Positions 1 to 12,570 of a stretch of 64,000 nucleotides of DNA are shown piece after piece. The stretch's first letter is position 1; each line of letters begins with the position of its first letter. The notes beneath the pieces are model-generated. The model ran no database searches and had not been told where the DNA came from. It saw only the letters and a program-made list of their open reading frames with translations. This stretch comes from Fomitopsis serialis (lineage: Eukaryota; Basidiomycota; Agaricomycetes; Polyporales; Fomitopsidaceae), in the NCBI RefSeq assembly GCF_022376445.1, contig NW_025955023.1, forward strand, positions 62,001-126,000, given 5' to 3'. The position numbers and the translations under genes are program-made.

Positions 1-846
1 GCCGGCAGGGACATGAACATTGTACATCTGTCTCCATGGTAAGTACGTGCATTCACCGTTCAACGCGCTCGCGACACATCCTGAGGTTCGGACCCATCTG
101 CGCGAACTTCGCAGTTACAACGCGGTTACATGCAGTCAGGTGACCGTGATTAGCGGGCGGACGACACTAGCGTAGTCTGCTGAATTCGTCTCGTTCTCCT
201 TCAACTTGTACATAGCAGTGGATCAAGGGAAGGCCCAACCGACCGCGAACATGCTTCATGTGAGCCCCTATGGGATGTGCCTGACCTTGAATACAACAGT
301 TTTCAGCGTGTACGCTCAGACTAGCTCTTGACGCGGCGGGACCTACCGTTCAAGCAGTGAGCAACGACAGCTCTGGAGGACAATACCGGTGTCATACCTT
401 ATAGGAAGCGGAGAACATCGCTTATGATCTTCGCGTCGTACAGGCCGCGACATGACACCGTGCACATAGGAGTGAGTTATGTGGATGCGCTGCTTGCACA
501 TCCATATGGAGCGTCCAAATCGCCGGTAAGTTACACGCAGATCGCAGTATACCTGGGCACATAACGAGATAGCAATAGAGTTCTGACAGCGTCATACCGC
601 ACAGCTCACTAGTTCCGTCTAAGTTAACTTTTACAGTGTCAGCCGCAGCAGTAGAGACTATCCTGTATCTGGCGCTCTCGAATTTGTATTTGCGAAAGTT
701 GAGGCGATCATCCCCTCGTCGCCGGTGTTGTTCTCGAATGAAGCTCTGCGATGTGGACGACGATGTCGGGGAGAAGAGACGGGGACGTGTGTGAAACGGA
801 AGGGACGGGGCTGTGAGCGGCTTAGGTAAGCGGGGGTGGCGGAGGA
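1..846. other. Intergenic left flank, no gene seen
   Basis: No reading frame with recognisable domain content or convincing splice sites was found. The stretch ends at the target-site duplication of the large transposon dimer. It probably was contiguous with the sequence now at 19018 onward, that is, the upstream region of the membrane-protein gene starting at 19222. Confidence 0.5.
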
Positions 847-854
847 GGCCAGGT
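847..854. repeat. 8-bp target-site duplication, left copy
   Basis: GGCCAGGT lies directly outside the left terminal repeat and recurs at 19010-19017 directly outside the right terminal repeat. An 8-bp duplication is usual for hAT- and P-type cut-and-paste transposons. Confidence 0.88.
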
Positions 855-883
855 CAAGAGGGGGGCGAGCAAGAGGGGGGCGA
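855..883 (+). repeat. Left terminal inverted repeat, tandemly doubled
   Basis: The 14-mer CAAGAGGGGGGCGA occurs at 855-868 and again at 870-883, separated by one G. The inner copy continues into sequence shared with the right arm. The outer copy abuts the target-site duplication. The right end (18996-19009) has only one copy. Confidence 0.8.
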
Positions 884-3800
884 TAACAAAATTTCAGACG
901 TCCTCCTCCCAAATCCCAGAGACCCCGAAGACTGGGTAGGGGGGGGGGGGTTCCGTTTTGGGATAGCAAGCGCCCAGGTGCAGTCCCAATACGGAAGTTC
1001 CTCCCGATGTATTCCAGATGCACGCAATGCGCATCCATAACTCGGAGGACAGTGTGAGGTCGCGGTCGGCTTAACGATTACTTCTATAGTACTCGTAACA
1101 CTCTCGTACCATACTTGATTTGTACAATATGTAGATTAATGGTAAAGTATATGCATGTTCGCCGGGTACACAGCCTGATCACCGCTTCTGAACACGCCGT
1201 CTCTTAGCTCCCCGCGAGCCTGTAGCTGTCCACGACGAGGCTGCTGCACCAGACGTAGGTCCAAGGGGTTCAGGAAGGGGTGGGAGTGATGGCTTGTACG
1301 GAATGTGACTGTCAGGTATTCTCAAGCCTTTGTCTTCTTCGTCCGAGATGTACATATCACGAATAATCGCTGGCGGAAGTGGTATCAGTGCGTCCAGTCC
1401 GAGTCCTGCGTTGTCGATGCTATAGGTGGGATGGAAGACACGCATATGCTCACGGAGATTGTACTTCCATATCGCAGTCCAGTTCCCCTCTTTCTCAGTC
1501 TTGCACCCGGGTATCTTGCATACAAACGGCACGTTCGTGCAAGGCGTAGTTCCGGACGTCTTGAGGCTCGGTTGATAGAAGAAGAGCCTATAGTAAGGGC
1601 ATTCACTTCTTGCCTGTGGTGAGCTCCCACCCGTACCCTTGGTCATTGTCGGCGCGACACACAGCCGCTCGGGACGTCCACAGAAGCCACATGGCAGCTC
1701 GGGCAGAGCGATCTTCAATGCATATCGTGGTGGTGAGTTGCTGTACGTTACGTCTCGAAGTATTTGATACTCACATGCTGTCCTTGTAAGTCTTCATGTA
1801 CACCTCGCAATGCTTTGAGGATATGTTCGCCGACGTGGTTCCGCATCCGCGCTGGTTCCACCTCCACAAGGCATTGATAGCACCTTCGCTTCGTGTCGTC
1901 CGTCATTCTCTGGGCTTCCAAGTATTGGGCTGCATCTTCAGAGACGAGCATCGGACGCCCTGAGCATAACACATGAGATTGAGCTTGAGCTGACCGAGTA
2001 GACGTTGTCTGAGTCATGCGTACCTCCGATATTATAAGGAAACTGCATATTACCCGTTTTCAAAAGAGGAAGCAGGGCGACGGAGTCCGCCTGGAGTGTT
2101 GTCTGCCACAGATCGTCGATGACATCCTTGAGTGCGGATGATGGGAACTCCCATGTTAAGCCCGTCTCATTGAGGTGAGGACGTTCCTGCTCCATCAGTA
2201 TGCCCCGGGCGTCGACAATGTTCGGGTTCAGTACATGACAGACATGACTGCAGACCTTCGCAGAGAGCATCTTGTGCGACAGTTTGTGTACAGGCTGAGT
2301 CGTCGTGCGCGATGGTCCGCCGTGACGAGCAGCTTCATGGTCGGAGCTGATGGTTGCGAGTGATCCAGTCCATAGCCAAGTAGAGACTCCGGCGTCCGCG
2401 CTGGATGCTGATGCAAGGCAGACGGGACTTGAATCCCCCGTGTCCCGCTGCATTTCGATTGGTAATGAAGACGGCGGCTGTGTTGATTCCTCCGAAGCAG
2501 CGTCCAGTGCCATGTGCTTTGATCCCTGGCTTACAGCACAGAGTTCGAGAACTTGCCCAGTAAGCTTGATGCCAGACGCCGCGTGGGCTAGATTTGGTAT
2601 CTGTATCCGTGACACTGGCTTTCCTTTCTCATGAATTCCGATCGACTTCATTATGGCGAGTGCAGCGTGACCGTCACAGCGTATAAGCGTCGCGAAGAGG
2701 TGACCAAGGATGAACATGTTTGGATTAAGGGTACTGCCCGAGTTGACGTCGCGGGGTTTGACGTCCGAACTATAGCATCGAACACGGAAGATGCGCTCGT
2801 GCGGCTTGCGGACCCAGTCTGGAGTGATGACCTGTATACAGGCTGTCGACTTATGAATTTTGTGACCGTGTTCGGTCCATAGCCACGGAGAAGTGTCCTC
2901 GATAGCTGGTGAGGATACAGCCTGAGGTAGACGGTGACTGGGATCTTCAGGTTCATCCAGGCGGTCTTCAAGTGGGACAGTAGCGGAAAGGTGAGCATTG
3001 TCAGAGCTGTCTTCGGAGAGATCATTGTACGCGGCACTGGATGGAAGAAGCTCGCAATGCTCTTCCTCTATGACAAGTATGTCCAACTCCGAGTCATCTG
3101 ATGTGACTTCCATGTTGGACTCGGACTCGGAGCTGACAGCGTGAGGTTCGCGACTCGGAGTTGGCGCAGGCGGCGGGCCCAATGACTTCAAGGTGCCATC
3201 CTCGGAGTCAACTGCTGAGATCGGCAAAGACGGGGCTGGTAGTGTACTGGCAGTGGCCTGGGTCGGCCCGAGAACAGCTGCCAAGAACGTCGGTGACATG
3301 TTCGTAATGGGAGGTTGTTGAGGCTGTGAAGTCCGACTCGGAGGGCGTACTATAGTATCAGTGCTGGCGTCCGATGCCAGTGTGGCAGCCGCGGCGCCCA
3401 CTTCCTCGAGAGAACGATCTATCTCGGTCGAGACTCCAGGAAATTTCCCATGTCGTATTGGCTGGAGCATGTCTATGGAGCGCGTGGAATCGAAGGATTG
3501 GTCGAATGCAGTGGCAATGTGTATGAGTTCGAGCGCCTTCACAGCCGCGAGACGACCATCTGCCCAGGCCGACTTCAGATTTACATGGTCAGCGATGACA
3601 TCGCCCGTCCAAGACTTGTGATTTAGATGGTCCGCGTGCTCTGTTCGAGTGACCTTGCGACGGCGAGAACCCTTATCAAGCTCGGGGTGGGCCGAGAACA
3701 CCGCATCTATATCAACAGCAGCACCAAGTCGCTCGATCAGCTGTTTGAAGGAGAAGTTGGGGTTATGTCCGCCTTGCATGCGAACGTTCCCGAAGAGTCC

Positions 3801-5475
3801 TTCGAGCTTATCATCACCCGTGTCGTAGAGATAGAATCTCTGTGATCCGTCCAAGAGTTGTTGCTTCGCGACACAGAAGATCGCGTTCTTCACTGTTGTC
3901 ATCAGGTCGCCATACAGTTGGTGGGGCATGAAGCTTCGTTCGTGTGTACAGTATAGTGTAAACGACATGTGCGCGAATTTGCTGAGGGATGTGAGCTGCT
4001 GGGTAAGGGACCAATCCGGACGGATGAACGCATTGGTGAAGGCCGACAGCAGCTCGCCAATGATTGCGATGGCCCGGAGTTCCTGAAGCTCGGTCGGTGT
4101 GCATCCTTCCTGGGGTAGAGTTGATAGCGAGGCTATGCCCTGTAACAGATCAATCGCGCGAGGTACGTCTTGAGAATCAGAGGGGTTGAGGAGACGCTCA
4201 ACCGCGAGATCAGATAGCTTGGGATCACGTCGTAGGTGGCGAGAGAGACAGTGAATGTTCACAATAGTATCCCCGACAACAATGCCTTCTTGCGTCCGCA
4301 TCAGACGAGCCAAGCCTGACGAAGCCGAACAGACATTATCAATGGACTGCATCTCTACGTTGCGAAGTGTGAACAATGAAGACGTACGTTTTATTTCATG
4401 CTTCCAATCAAAATCTGCTGTGACATCGTCGTCGCCGACACAGAGATTGAGGCCCGGTAGATGCCCGAGTATCTTGTATAAGGCATGCGATGGTGAAATC
4501 ACATACTGCATGAACAGGTCATACACCATCGCCCGGCGGCCAGCATCTCCGTCTGACGCAAAGGACCACATTGGGCCGAAGAACATTGCGAAGCTCTTCT
4601 TCCACACGCGGAGTACTGTGCGTACCGTCTCTGCACTCTCGGCAGGAGTCTCAGACTTGCAGGTAGGCGACGCAGCAATGGGGAGTGCACCCCGGCCAAG
4701 CTCGTCACCAAAGGACATGACACCGAGGACGGAGACCTCCTTCCCCAAATGGACCTCTCCTTTGTCAAGGGCTTCTGCGATGTCGACAGCGCTCTGGAAG
4801 CTGCGTAATCTGAGATCGACGAGATGACAGTGTTCCCGACAAAGCCCGCCAACGCAATCCGCATGAGGAAAGTAGCATGCGACCTCCTCTTGTGAGATCT
4901 CGTCCCAGCATAACGATGCACCCGAGTGGTAGTACTGCGTCGCTGCAGCTGTCCCATGTGTCTGCTGATCGGAAGCCTGCGCGCGGGCCTTCAGCCGGTC
5001 GATCTTCGGTCCGAGTACCTCAGATAGATTCCACTCCACGTCGGCATCTGTAGGACGACCAAAGCTTGGCATGAAGCGAGTAAAATGGCGCGCTCGCCGC
5101 AGAGCACGGATGGATGGGATTGCAATGGAGTGGTTGAGTGCATACAGTAGCTTCCTGCCTCCGAGACGCAGCGCAAGCAGAGCGAGATCGAAGTCAAAGG
5201 CAGAGTAACCGCGTACATGGTATATGCCCTCGATGCTCTCGTCAAACCGCCGTACAAGCTCGCTCGCGCTCACTTTGTCCCGTAAGGCCTGGGCGACAAG
5301 ACGACCGATGCCTCGTGGATCTCCTGTTGCGATCGTCATGAGGAAGTGTCGGTGATCATCGAGTTTCTTCAGCATTGAGCCAACACGGCGGGTCAGATTG
5401 AGTGCCTGCACACGAAACGAGGGTGAGCAACAGTGACTCGGTATCGATGATACTGCAGTACCTTGCATGACCATT

Positions 5476-5480
5476 GAGAC
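5476..5480. repeat. 5-bp target-site duplication of the copia element, left
   Basis: GAGAC precedes the 5' LTR and recurs at 11126-11130 after the 3' LTR. Removing the element and one GAGAC restores exact alignment with the right arm of the palindrome. Confidence 0.92.
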
Positions 5481-5734
5481 TGTTGAGTTCGCCCCGCAAT
5501 CTCGATCTCCGCCGCCGGGCACGTGACATACCGCCGGGGGTGGTTCGTCCGTCTCGTCCTCTCCCCTTCTCTTTCCTCAGTCGAGTTGTTCGAGACTGAG
5601 GTAAGAATCCACATCACTATACTGTAGCACTGATACTGACTACCTACGAAGCGTCTGACCGTATCGTCTAGGTAGATCAATCTAAGTCGAGTTGTTCGAG
5701 ACTGAGCGTCTGACCGTATCGTCTAGTCTCTACA
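5481..5734 (+). repeat. 5' LTR of copia element
   Basis: 254 bp, the same as 10872-11125 except one A/G difference near position 5498. Within the LTR the segment GTCGAGTTGTTCGAGACTGA occurs twice and CGTCTGACCGTATCGTCTAG occurs twice, so the 3' half of the LTR is internally duplicated. Confidence 0.95.
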
Positions 5735-5746
5735 GGTTATGAGCCC
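5735..5746 (+). promoter_or_regulatory. Primer-binding site, tRNA-Met half type
   Basis: GGTTATGAGCCC directly follows the 5' LTR. Its complement reads GGGCTCATAACC, an anticodon stem-loop sequence with a CAU anticodon as in fungal initiator tRNA-Met. Drosophila copia is known to prime from such an internal tRNA half rather than the tRNA 3' end. The match is read by eye. Confidence 0.6.
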
Positions 5747-5878
5747 CGGGCGGTAATTTTGATCCCGCCCGCTTACCTGAGACTTCGTTTCGGCTTTTCA
5801 GACCCGGAACAACCTCGAGGCACCCATCAACGTGTGCTAACCCCGCCTTTACCCCGCATATAGTCACTCTACCGGCCA

Positions 5879-7180
5879 ATGACGATCACCCCGACTTCGA
5901 GTCCCAGGGTATCGGTACCCAAAACGCCAAGGAAGCAATCGGAACTATCTCCGGCGATAAAGATGGATCTCAAGGCGACCTCCAGAGAGAAGATCTCGCT
6001 CCTCCACGTCCCGTCGTCCCTGCTCAGCGGCGGAGTCATCCTCGACCGCAAGAAGGACAACTGGTACGATTGGAAGACGTACATCGCGAACTCTCTCAAG
6101 ATTGCTTCGCCTGGGGGTACCTATCCGGTGAGGAGTCGCTCCCTCTGTCGACGACGACCCCAGCTCCGTCGTGAACTTCCGACGCAACGAGCAGGTGATC
6201 ATCGCCTTGCTCAGCTCGAAGGCGGTGAAAGAGGAGCAACGCTTCATCGCTGGGTTCACGGACGCACGCGCTCTCTGGGTCGCTCTCTGCGCTCGACACG
6301 AGAAGCAGCCTGGCGCATACGCTCAGGTCCGCCTTCTTCAGGATTTCCTTGCCTGTCGTTACACTGCCGAAGAACACTTCTCGGAGACGACTACACGCCT
6401 CCAAGAACTGGCCGAACGTATCTTCCACATCGGCATCCCGAACCTCGAGGTCTTCATGACCATCGGCATGCTCAATTCCATGAACGGCTACCTCACCCAT
6501 CTGCAGTCGCAGGTTGGTTCGTCGCTCACGGCTTCGGCCACTTCGGGCATCCCTTACACGTCCATCGACATCGCTGCTCGCCTCGATCTTGAGCAACGAC
6601 TCCTCTCCGACAGCAAGGCGTCCTCGTCTGCCATCGCTCTCGCAGCCTATTCGAAGCCCGGGAAGCCGACGTCGTCGCAGAAGACGTGCACTAACACCAA
6701 GTGCCCACGTCCGAACGGCCACACAGCTCCGGAATGCTGGGCCCCCGGGGGCGGCATGGAAGGTCGTCGCGAGGAGGTGCTCGCGAACAAGAAGACCGGG
6801 AAGCGTCCGCTAAGCCGGCGGCCTCTTCCTCTGGTACTGACCGCGACAAGCAGGGCCGTGCATACATCGTTGACGGCAAGACCGGCCATGCGTACTTACT
6901 GAGCACGGTTCCACCGTCGACCGCCGAGTCCGCTCTTCGGGCGACGCCACTTCCGAAACCGACTTCGCCGGTCTTGCCACTGACACGTCCCCTGAGTGGC
7001 TCGCCACGGTGGCGGTCCCGGCAGATCTCTTCGAATATGAGACCTTGGTGTCCGTCGAGGATGAAGAGTCAGTCTCTCTCAACTGGACGGCCCACAGCCG
7101 TGCTCCTGACGACCCTGCTGCTTTCTCGGTGGCGCCGCTGCCTGCTTCGGCTCGTCGCATCTCTACTGAGGGACTGAACC
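5879..7180 (+). pseudogene. gag: Copia gag region, frameshifted
   Basis: The frame opens at 5879 and carries a Lys-Asp-Asn-Trp-Tyr-Asp-Trp-Lys region typical of the gag N terminus. It shifts near 6130-6170 into the 6171 frame, which encodes the gag core and a CCHC zinc knuckle (Cys-Thr-Asn-Thr-Lys-Cys followed by His and Cys, around 6690-6740). A further shift near 6780-6800 leads to a frame with a Gly-Arg-Ala-Tyr-Ile-Val-Asp segment, and another near 6930 leads into the spacer before protease. At least three frame changes separate the gag start from the protease, so no single gag-pol polyprotein can be made from this copy as read. Confidence 0.8.
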
Positions 7181-7184
7181 CTTT

Positions 7185-10100
7185 GTGTTCGATTCCGGCG
7201 CGTCCACGCACCTCTCCCCTCGTAAAGCCGATTTCCATGACCTCCGACCCATCTCTCCTCGTGGCATTAGGGGGGTGAGTGGCTCCGTCATCTACGCCTG
7301 CGGTGTGGGCAAGGTACGCCTTCACATTGGTCGCGGCGCCTCTATCATCCTCGAGAACGTCCTCTACGTGCCTCAGGCCACTGTCCGCCTTGTCAGTATC
7401 TCGGCCCTCTGTGCCTCGGCGTCTCGCTACTCCGTGCTCTTCACGGACACTGGAGTCCGCATTCTCAAGCCGGGCGGGGCTGTTCTGGCCTCCGGCACGT
7501 TGACTTCCAAGCGTCTCTATTCCCTCGATGGGACGCCTCCCTCCACCGAGCACGCCCTGTACTCTGGCCGTGTGCCGACACTCGATGTTTGGCACCGTCG
7601 TCTCGGGCACGTCAACCACCGCACGATCCACGACATGGCTCGCTTCGGGTCCGTTTCAGGTATGCCTATCATTCTCTCCCCACCGTCAAAGTGTGAACAT
7701 TGCATTCTCGGCAAGCAGACGAGAAGCGCAGTTCCTAAAGTACGGGTGGGGGAGAAGGCGAAGCGGATTCTGGGCACCGTTTTTGTGGACGTGCAGGGGC
7801 AGCAGGACGTGCGCTCGGCTCTGGGCAATTTGTATTCTATGAACATTCTTGATGATTACACGTCGCATACGTGGGCTATTCCGGTGCCCTCGAAGGTCAT
7901 CCTTGAACGTTTCAAAGCGTGGGTCCTCGCTCGTGAGGTCGAGACCGGGGAACACCTAGGCATCGTGCAGGTGGACAACGGCGAGCTGCTCTCCAACGAC
8001 TTCAAAGCGTGGATCGAGGGCCGTGGCTCTCAATGGCGTACGACCGCGCCGCATACATCCGCGCAGAATGGTCGCATCGAACGTTTCCATCGTACGCTCA
8101 TGGACCGCGCTCGCGCCATGCGGCTTGCCGCCAATGCTCCGCCAAATCGCTGGGACGAATTTCTCGTCACTGCGAACTATCTGTCCGTCCGCACGCCATC
8201 TCGCTCCCTCCCGCCTGGCGTCACGCCGTACGAGATGTGGCACGGCAAGAAGCCGGATCTCTCACACTTACGGGAAATAGGTTGTAGGGCGTTTGTGCTC
8301 ATTCAAAACCGCCACAATCCCAAGATATATGAGAGGTCCGTGGAGTGCGTGCTAATTGGGTACGGTCAGCACTCGAAGACATATCGGCTGTACCACAGAG
8401 GGACCCATAAGGTGGTCGAGTCGTTTCACGTCTCGTTCATCGAGTCGCACGAGGCTCCCTCGGTTCCTCCGGTCTCCGGTGTTCTGCCATCGTCCTCGGC
8501 TGCCCCGCCCGCACCAGCTTCGCCTGCGTCTGCGTCTGCGTCGGCGTCCGACACCGTGATTGACGATGATCCAGTGGCTGCTGATCCGCCTCCGTCCTTC
8601 ATCGCTCCTGTGCCGGCTGACGCGCCTCCGATGCGTTCAGCTCCGGCCGTCCCTCCTGCGCCTGCGCGGCCCGCTCCTGTCCTTGCTCCCGCCCTCGCGC
8701 CTGCCCCGCCGCCGGTACGTCGCTCCTCGCGCTTACCAATGCCTTCGCAGAAGCAGGCGGCCGCCGTCGGCGTGCCGTTTGTCTCTCGCCTGGATCGCAC
8801 TCTGGAGCAGATGCGCGTGGCCTCTCCGCGTCCCTCTTCCCCTTCCGGTATCCCTGTGCCTATTCCCCCTAGCGCCCCGGCCGCTGCCCCTGCTCCGCCT
8901 CCTGTGGTCACTTCCGACCTCGACGTAGGCGAGCCGTCTGCTGACGCCGCACCGGACCTTGCGTCTGCGCTTGCGGCGTTGGCTAATGACGATGTCTTGC
9001 CTCTCAATGTCGAGTACCCGGGCGATCCCGCCTCTCTTGCGGAAGCCGAGGCGTCTCCGTTCCGGGATGAATGGCGCGCCGCCCTTCGGGACGAGCTTCA
9101 GTCCATCAAGGATCTGGGTGTGTACCGCCTCATCCCTCGCTCGCAGGTTCCGGCGGGGCGTCGCGTCATGAAGGGCAAGCCCGTTTATAGGTTGAAGCGG
9201 AATGAAAATGGCGACCCGGTGCGTTTCAAGGCCCGTTGGGTCGCTAAGGGTTTTCAGCAGGTATACGGGCAGGATTATAATCGGACCTCCTCACCCACAA
9301 TGCGCATGGAGTCCTTTCGTGCACTCCTTCATCTAGCCGCATCTCTGGACTGGGAAGTCGAGCAGTTGGACGTGAAAACTGCCTTCCTTTACGGCGTCCT
9401 ACCTGAGGAGGAGTACTGCTACATGGAGCAGCCTCCGGGTTTTGAGGAGCCTGGCAAGGAGAGCTGGGTTTGGGAGCTGGTACGTGGCATTTACGGCACC
9501 AAGCAGGGCAGTCGTACATGGAACGACACCATGAACGCGCACCTGCTGAGCATCGGCTTCACCCGCCTGCCCTGCGAGTACTGCGTTTACTATCGCAAGA
9601 CAGAGCGGGGGACTGTCCTCACGGGCGTGCACGTCGACGACTTCCTCCTAACGGCTAGCTCGGCTGCCGCTAAGGAGGAGTTCAAAGACGATTTGCGTCG
9701 CGTCTGGAAGATCGCTGACCTTGGTGAGGCTCGGTTCTGTGTTGGCATTCAGATCGATCGCGACCGCACTCGTCGGACGGTTGCCGTCTCGCAGACTGCC
9801 CTCATTGACAAAATTGTCAAGCAGTTCCGCCTGGACGGCCCTGACTGCGCTCCGGTCTCTACGCCCATGGAAGCCGGCCTGCGTCTCTCTCGCTCTCAGC
9901 ACGCTCCCAAGACTCCTGCTGCCAAGGAGCGTGCAGCGCGTCTCCCCTACCGCTCTCTCATAGGCTGTCTTATGTACCTTGCTATCGGCACCCGCCCGGA
10001 CATCGCGCTTGCGATTCAGCACCTCAGCCAGTTTCTCGACTGCTATGCCGAAGTCCACTGGGAGGCCGCCAAACGCGTCGTGCGGTACCTCAAGGGCACG

Positions 10101-10626
10101 CGCCTCTTCCGGCTCCACCTCGGCGGCGCTGATGCGGCTAATCTGAATGGCTACGCCGACGCCAGCCACGCCAGCTGCATCGACACTCGTCGTTCTACAG
10201 GCGCTATTGCTGGAATCTCGGCTCGGGCGTCATATCTTGGTCCGCGCGGAAGCAGCCTACGGTTCGACTTCCACGACTGAAGCGGAATACGTGCGGCCGC
10301 TGAGTCCTCGAAAGAAGGGTCTGGCTACGTTTCTTGCTTGACGGCCTTGGTTTCCACAGCACTCGGCGTCCCTCATGCGCGTCGACAGCACCAGCGCCAT
10401 CACCCTCTCTTCCGACTCCACCTTCCACTCTCGTGTGAAGCACATCGATATCAAGTGGCACTACTTGCGCGAAGTCGTCCTCGCCAAGCGGATCGCTATC
10501 CAATACGTCCCGTCTCACCTCAATGTCGCCGACGCTTTCACGAAGGCGCTCGAGCGCAAGCCGTTCCAGCTCTTGCGAGGGCTCATGGGCCTCAGGCCTC
10601 CATGCGAGGAGGAGTCTTCTAGGTGA
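7185..10626 (+). pseudogene. pol: Copia pol: protease, integrase, reverse transcriptase, RNase H
   Basis: One open stretch runs from 7185 to 10280. The protease motif FDSGAS is at its very start. A GAG-pre-integrase HxxLGH region with CxxC follows (about 7590-7720), then an integrase core with Asp, Asp and Glu-Arg-Phe-His (about 7780-8120), a Pro/Ala/Ser-rich linker (about 8450-8990), reverse transcriptase with the VHVDDF catalytic motif near 9630-9645, and an RNase H segment YADASHA near 10150. The RNase H end shifts frame near 10230-10260, and the last piece is at 10375-10626. The copy is therefore defective at the RNase H end as well as in gag. Confidence 0.9.
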
Positions 10627-10862
10627 GGAGGAGTTCCTCAACAGGAGGAGTCCATCTTCTCGTCTGCACTGTCGCGTCACCCGTTCTCTTTTCCGATCCT
10701 TTCACCATTACGATACCTAATGTCTCTGACTCTTCATGGACTACTTCTGATTCTCCTTTCCCGTTTATGCGATACCTACATTATACGCGATACCTACAAT
10801 TTCTTATGTTTCCCCCTACGTACTTCACGTTCCCCTCCGTCGTCTCTCTCGTCATTCGCGCC

Positions 10863-10871
10863 GAGGAGGAG
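10863..10871 (+). promoter_or_regulatory. Polypurine tract
   Basis: GAGGAGGAG directly precedes the 3' LTR, the expected position for plus-strand priming. Confidence 0.75.
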
Positions 10872-11125
10872 TGTTGAGTTCGCCCCGCGATCTCGATCTC
10901 CGCCGCCGGGCACGTGACATACCGCCGGGGGTGGTTCGTCCGTCTCGTCCTCTCCCCTTCTCTTTCCTCAGTCGAGTTGTTCGAGACTGAGGTAAGAATC
11001 CACATCACTATACTGTAGCACTGATACTGACTACCTACGAAGCGTCTGACCGTATCGTCTAGGTAGATCAATCTAAGTCGAGTTGTTCGAGACTGAGCGT
11101 CTGACCGTATCGTCTAGTCTCTACA
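10872..11125 (+). repeat. 3' LTR of copia element
   Basis: 254 bp, one base different from the 5' LTR, followed directly by the second GAGAC at 11126-11130. Confidence 0.95.
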
Positions 11126-12570
11126 GAGACAGCTTCTGTTTCAGGTGTTTCGCGACATCGCAGAGTTGGGCGTGCGAGCGATATTTGTAGATCGTATGCG
11201 GGCGAGCCTCTCGCGCCATGTGACCCAGATGTTCGACACCATCCGTGAGTGATAGGCACTCAGGACATGCTGCGTCTTCACTGACCGTGAGTGACCCGCT
11301 GCACTGAACAGAACGTATACGGAATGACACTCCGTCCGAGTTCACGGCACAAAAGCGGTAGCCTAGGAACCCGGGGATACTGAGGTCGTGACGCTGGAAG
11401 GGGTATGATTGGAAGAAGTCCTCATGCGGCCAGTTAAGTGCAATACCAGGACAGGAATGCGGCACGTTCGCAAAGTCGCCTTCCCAGAGTGATAGCAGTG
11501 CCGGGTCGACAGCGTAGGGCTCTGACGCGCAAGGGTCTGGAGTCTGTGTTGCTGCGGAATGAGGTGCGTCACCGCCTGCAGGGCTCGGATGTGGTTGCAA
11601 TGAGACATGCGCCGTCCGAGTCGAACTACGCTGCGGCAGCGCACATACCACTCGCGGTGTCGCTGGTGATTCGGCGTCTGACTGAGTGTCGTAATCGGAG
11701 TCCCTGCATCATTAAGGGTCAGAACTACGCAGCGAATGCAGGCCGCATGCACTTACGTTGTGTATTCATCCGTGTAATCCGCGGGCGTGGATAGATCGAA
11801 GCTGAACAGTGGGAGCGCAGGTGACTCCGAGTCGGAGGGCATAGGCTGCACCATGGCCGCCTGCTCCGACAGGGGAGCTATGTCAGACAACGAACCAGGT
11901 ACGTGGTAAACCGGAGATGGCCCTGCAGGAATGGGCAGCATGGCTTCACGCGCATGTTGCGTCTCGGTATGCGCCTGCGCTTCGAGGATGGCCGAGGGAT
12001 TGCATCGGCGCCCCTGCATGTGCGCTTCCAAGGGCTGCGTCGTCTGCCGTAGCTTAGAGCCAGTACGAATCCACGCATTGCAGCGCGGACACAGGACTTC
12101 CAGGGATTGCTTCGTGTTGCGCCGCCATGACAGTAGCGGAATCTGCTCTCGCGAGAGCTCTCGTGTGACGGGTGATTGAGAAAGCGAAGATGCTGACAGT
12201 GAGGATGTACCAGGAGGTGGGCTAAACGTTGTCGACGAGCCGCTAGCCTCGGCATGCAGCAGAGGATGAAGAGGAGGTGCGAGAACAGGGTACAGTATGG
12301 GTTGAGTTGGAGGCAGCAACTGGCCTGGATATAGGGATTGTAGCCCACCATCGAGTTCGTCGAGCGCAAAGCCCGCGAGGTCATCGTTGTTGCTGCCCGC
12401 AGGATCCCACGTACTCTCCATGTCGGGGCAAGGGTCGAGGCGACGCGACGTCAATCACAGCAGCAGCACAGTAATATAGTGAGTTTTTCGTCATTTTCAA
12501 AGGCAATTGGCAGCCCGCCGAAGCCGCGAGCAACAGTCGTGAAGCCAGAGCGAGTCGACGGGGACGCATC

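Larger units (their letters stand above)
5481..11125 (+). mobile_element. Ty1/copia LTR retrotransposon
   Basis: The element has 254-bp LTRs at both ends starting TGTTG and ending TACA, a 5-bp GAGAC duplication, a primer-binding site next to the 5' LTR and a purine tract next to the 3' LTR. The internal domain order is gag zinc knuckle, protease (DSGAS), integrase, reverse transcriptase, RNase H, which is the copia (Pseudoviridae) order with integrase before reverse transcriptase. The LTRs differ at one base, so the insertion is young, yet gag and pol are broken by several frame changes. It is inserted in exon 2 of the left-arm transposase gene. Confidence 0.95.
1179..12421 (-). pseudogene. 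Left-arm transposase-like gene, split by a Ty1/copia element
   Basis: This is the inverted copy of the gene at 13108-18700. The start codon is at 12421 and the stop at 1179-1181, both on the minus strand. Exon 1 is about 12421-11757 and exon 2 runs from 11703 into the retrotransposon insertion, resuming at 5480. The insertion sits in exon 2 just after a Lys-Leu-Ser motif. Outside it the sequence is the same as the right copy apart from one base that changes Met to Thr near the end of exon 2. The downstream exons (5423-2042, 1959-1775, 1712-1179, approximate) keep their open frames, so the gene was intact until the retrotransposon landed. It is unlikely to give full-length protein now. Confidence 0.8.

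Noticed and set aside
8426..9007. 193-codon minus-strand frame of Ala, Gly, Arg in the copia element
   Set aside because: It is antisense to the Pro/Ala/Ser linker of pol.
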